Translations under genes and position numbers: made by a program | Origin: Mesostigma viride | Lineage: Eukaryota > Streptophyta > Mesostigmatophyceae > Mesostigmatales > Mesostigmataceae | Direction: 5' to 3' | DNA: 27,529 nt | Assembly: GCA_009746045.1 (NCBI GenBank) | Contig: RPFO01000022.1 | Span: forward strand, 3,134,943-3,162,471 | The notes under the pieces: generated by a model | Told to the model about the DNA's origin: nothing | The model's input: only the letters and a program-made list of their open reading frames with translations | The model's database searches: none | In this document: positions 27,041 through 27,529 of the stretch, piece by piece | Position numbering within the stretch: the stretch's first letter is position 1 | Layout: each line of letters starts with the position of its first letter

Positions 27041-27529
27041 AGAAGGGGCATATGGCCTTTAATACACTCTTGGCTACTTCTTGCAGGTGGGGGAATGTAA
27101 ACTGCCACCTGCTCTGGGTGCACGAAGTGCACCTGCCCACCACTGTATTCAGGCACCTACGTACCATAGGCAAGCCACCACGGCAACCCAAGCATCCCCA
27201 CCCCTCACAAGAACCTGTGACCTACGCACGAGCTACCCACATTTACAACTGCGTTCCACAACTACTAAATCATCAACCCCTACCAATGTCCCCCTTGACA
27301 CCCACCAAAGGAGGGGGAACCCCCCCCCCTTCCCCCACCCCCCACCCCCCACCCACCCACTACACTACATCGGACCGGTATTGTAATCTAGCGCCGCACC
27401 GGCTGTGACTGACCTGACTGACCCCAGGTTGCGCGGTCTCCCAGGTGACTGTGGGAAACTGGGCTTATTCATGAGAGGGGGTGTCTAAACTGGGGTGGTT
27501 TATGTCAGAGTGGGCTGAGTGGGGGCTGA
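27041..27529. other. Interior of the fold-back family element or flank, no gene recognised
   Basis: Contains a short imperfect palindrome at about 27100-27135 (GGTGCACGAAGTGCACC) and a C-rich run with ACCC repeats at 27310-27360. Open frames across it are proline/threonine low-complexity. Confidence 0.35.

Larger units (their letters stand above)
22026..27529. mobile_element. Left arm and interior of a third DNA transposon (right end outside window)
   Basis: Copia B reverse transcriptase stops at GGGGTCTGTGACA (22026-22038) and a TGTGACA/TGTGATA-rich region follows. The start GGGTC and a nearby GTGAT motif resemble the terminus of the 6.4-kb element (CAGGGTC ... TTAGTGATTT), suggesting the same superfamily. 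No right terminus or resumption of copia B is seen before 27529, so the element is at least 5.5 kb or contains further insertions. Confidence 0.65.

Noticed and set aside
1-27529. tRNA or rRNA genes
   Set aside because: No cloverleaf or rRNA-like segment was noticed on reading. I could not run a dedicated scan.

Overview
The window is eukaryotic and made almost entirely of transposable elements. No intact host gene is recognised. Two diverged Ty1/copia-type retrotransposons, an intact piggyBac element, arms of three further DNA transposons, a fold-back element and long microsatellites point to a repeat-rich eukaryotic nuclear genome. A green alga or similar protist is my best guess, from the microsatellite style and mixed GC content, but nothing here fixes the taxon.

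Layout. Bases 1-849 look like the right arm of a DNA transposon, with GTTCAC motifs phased every 11 bp, abutting the broken 5' end of copia element A. Copia A (about 850-12,200) codes for gag, integrase, an aspartic-protease-like domain, reverse transcriptase and RNase H. Its integrase is split by a 6,405-bp element (2464-8868) with perfect 29-bp terminal inverted repeats and subterminal TTAGT motifs spaced about 20 bp apart. Removing that element plus one CA dinucleotide rejoins the integrase frame. Inside it lie extreme microsatellites (3801-4796), a fold-back element (4895-5397) and noncoding DNA. A one-base break at about 9940 lies in the protease-like domain of copia A. Its probable 3' LTR (from about 12182) is interrupted by a complete piggyBac (12207-15490) with TTAA duplications, terminal repeats, paired palindromes and an open 786-codon transposase.

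Bases 15,495-17,700 hold the likely remainder of that LTR, two short coding-like segments, a fold-back terminus and a C-ending-codon-rich ORF. Copia B follows (17,706-about 22,027): gag and pol are in one frame, separated by a single TGA in the context TGA-CTA-G, a known leaky-stop context. Its reverse transcriptase is cut off by a third DNA transposon whose TGTGACA/TGTGATA-rich left arm begins near 22,026. The rest of the window (to 27,529) is mostly noncoding interior of that element, with a possible acidic-tailed last exon on the minus strand and another fold-back terminus near 26,981.

The most unusual signal is shared by both copia elements. The protease-like domain (DTQ/DTN instead of DTG) lies between integrase and reverse transcriptase rather than upstream of integrase, the integrase has D-x29-E spacing, and the reverse transcriptase has HGDD in place of YVDD. 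Because the two elements are strongly diverged, these look like lineage characters rather than one rearrangement. The second theme is three DNA-transposon arms, each with its own short motif repeated at its end and each adjoining or interrupting a copia element.
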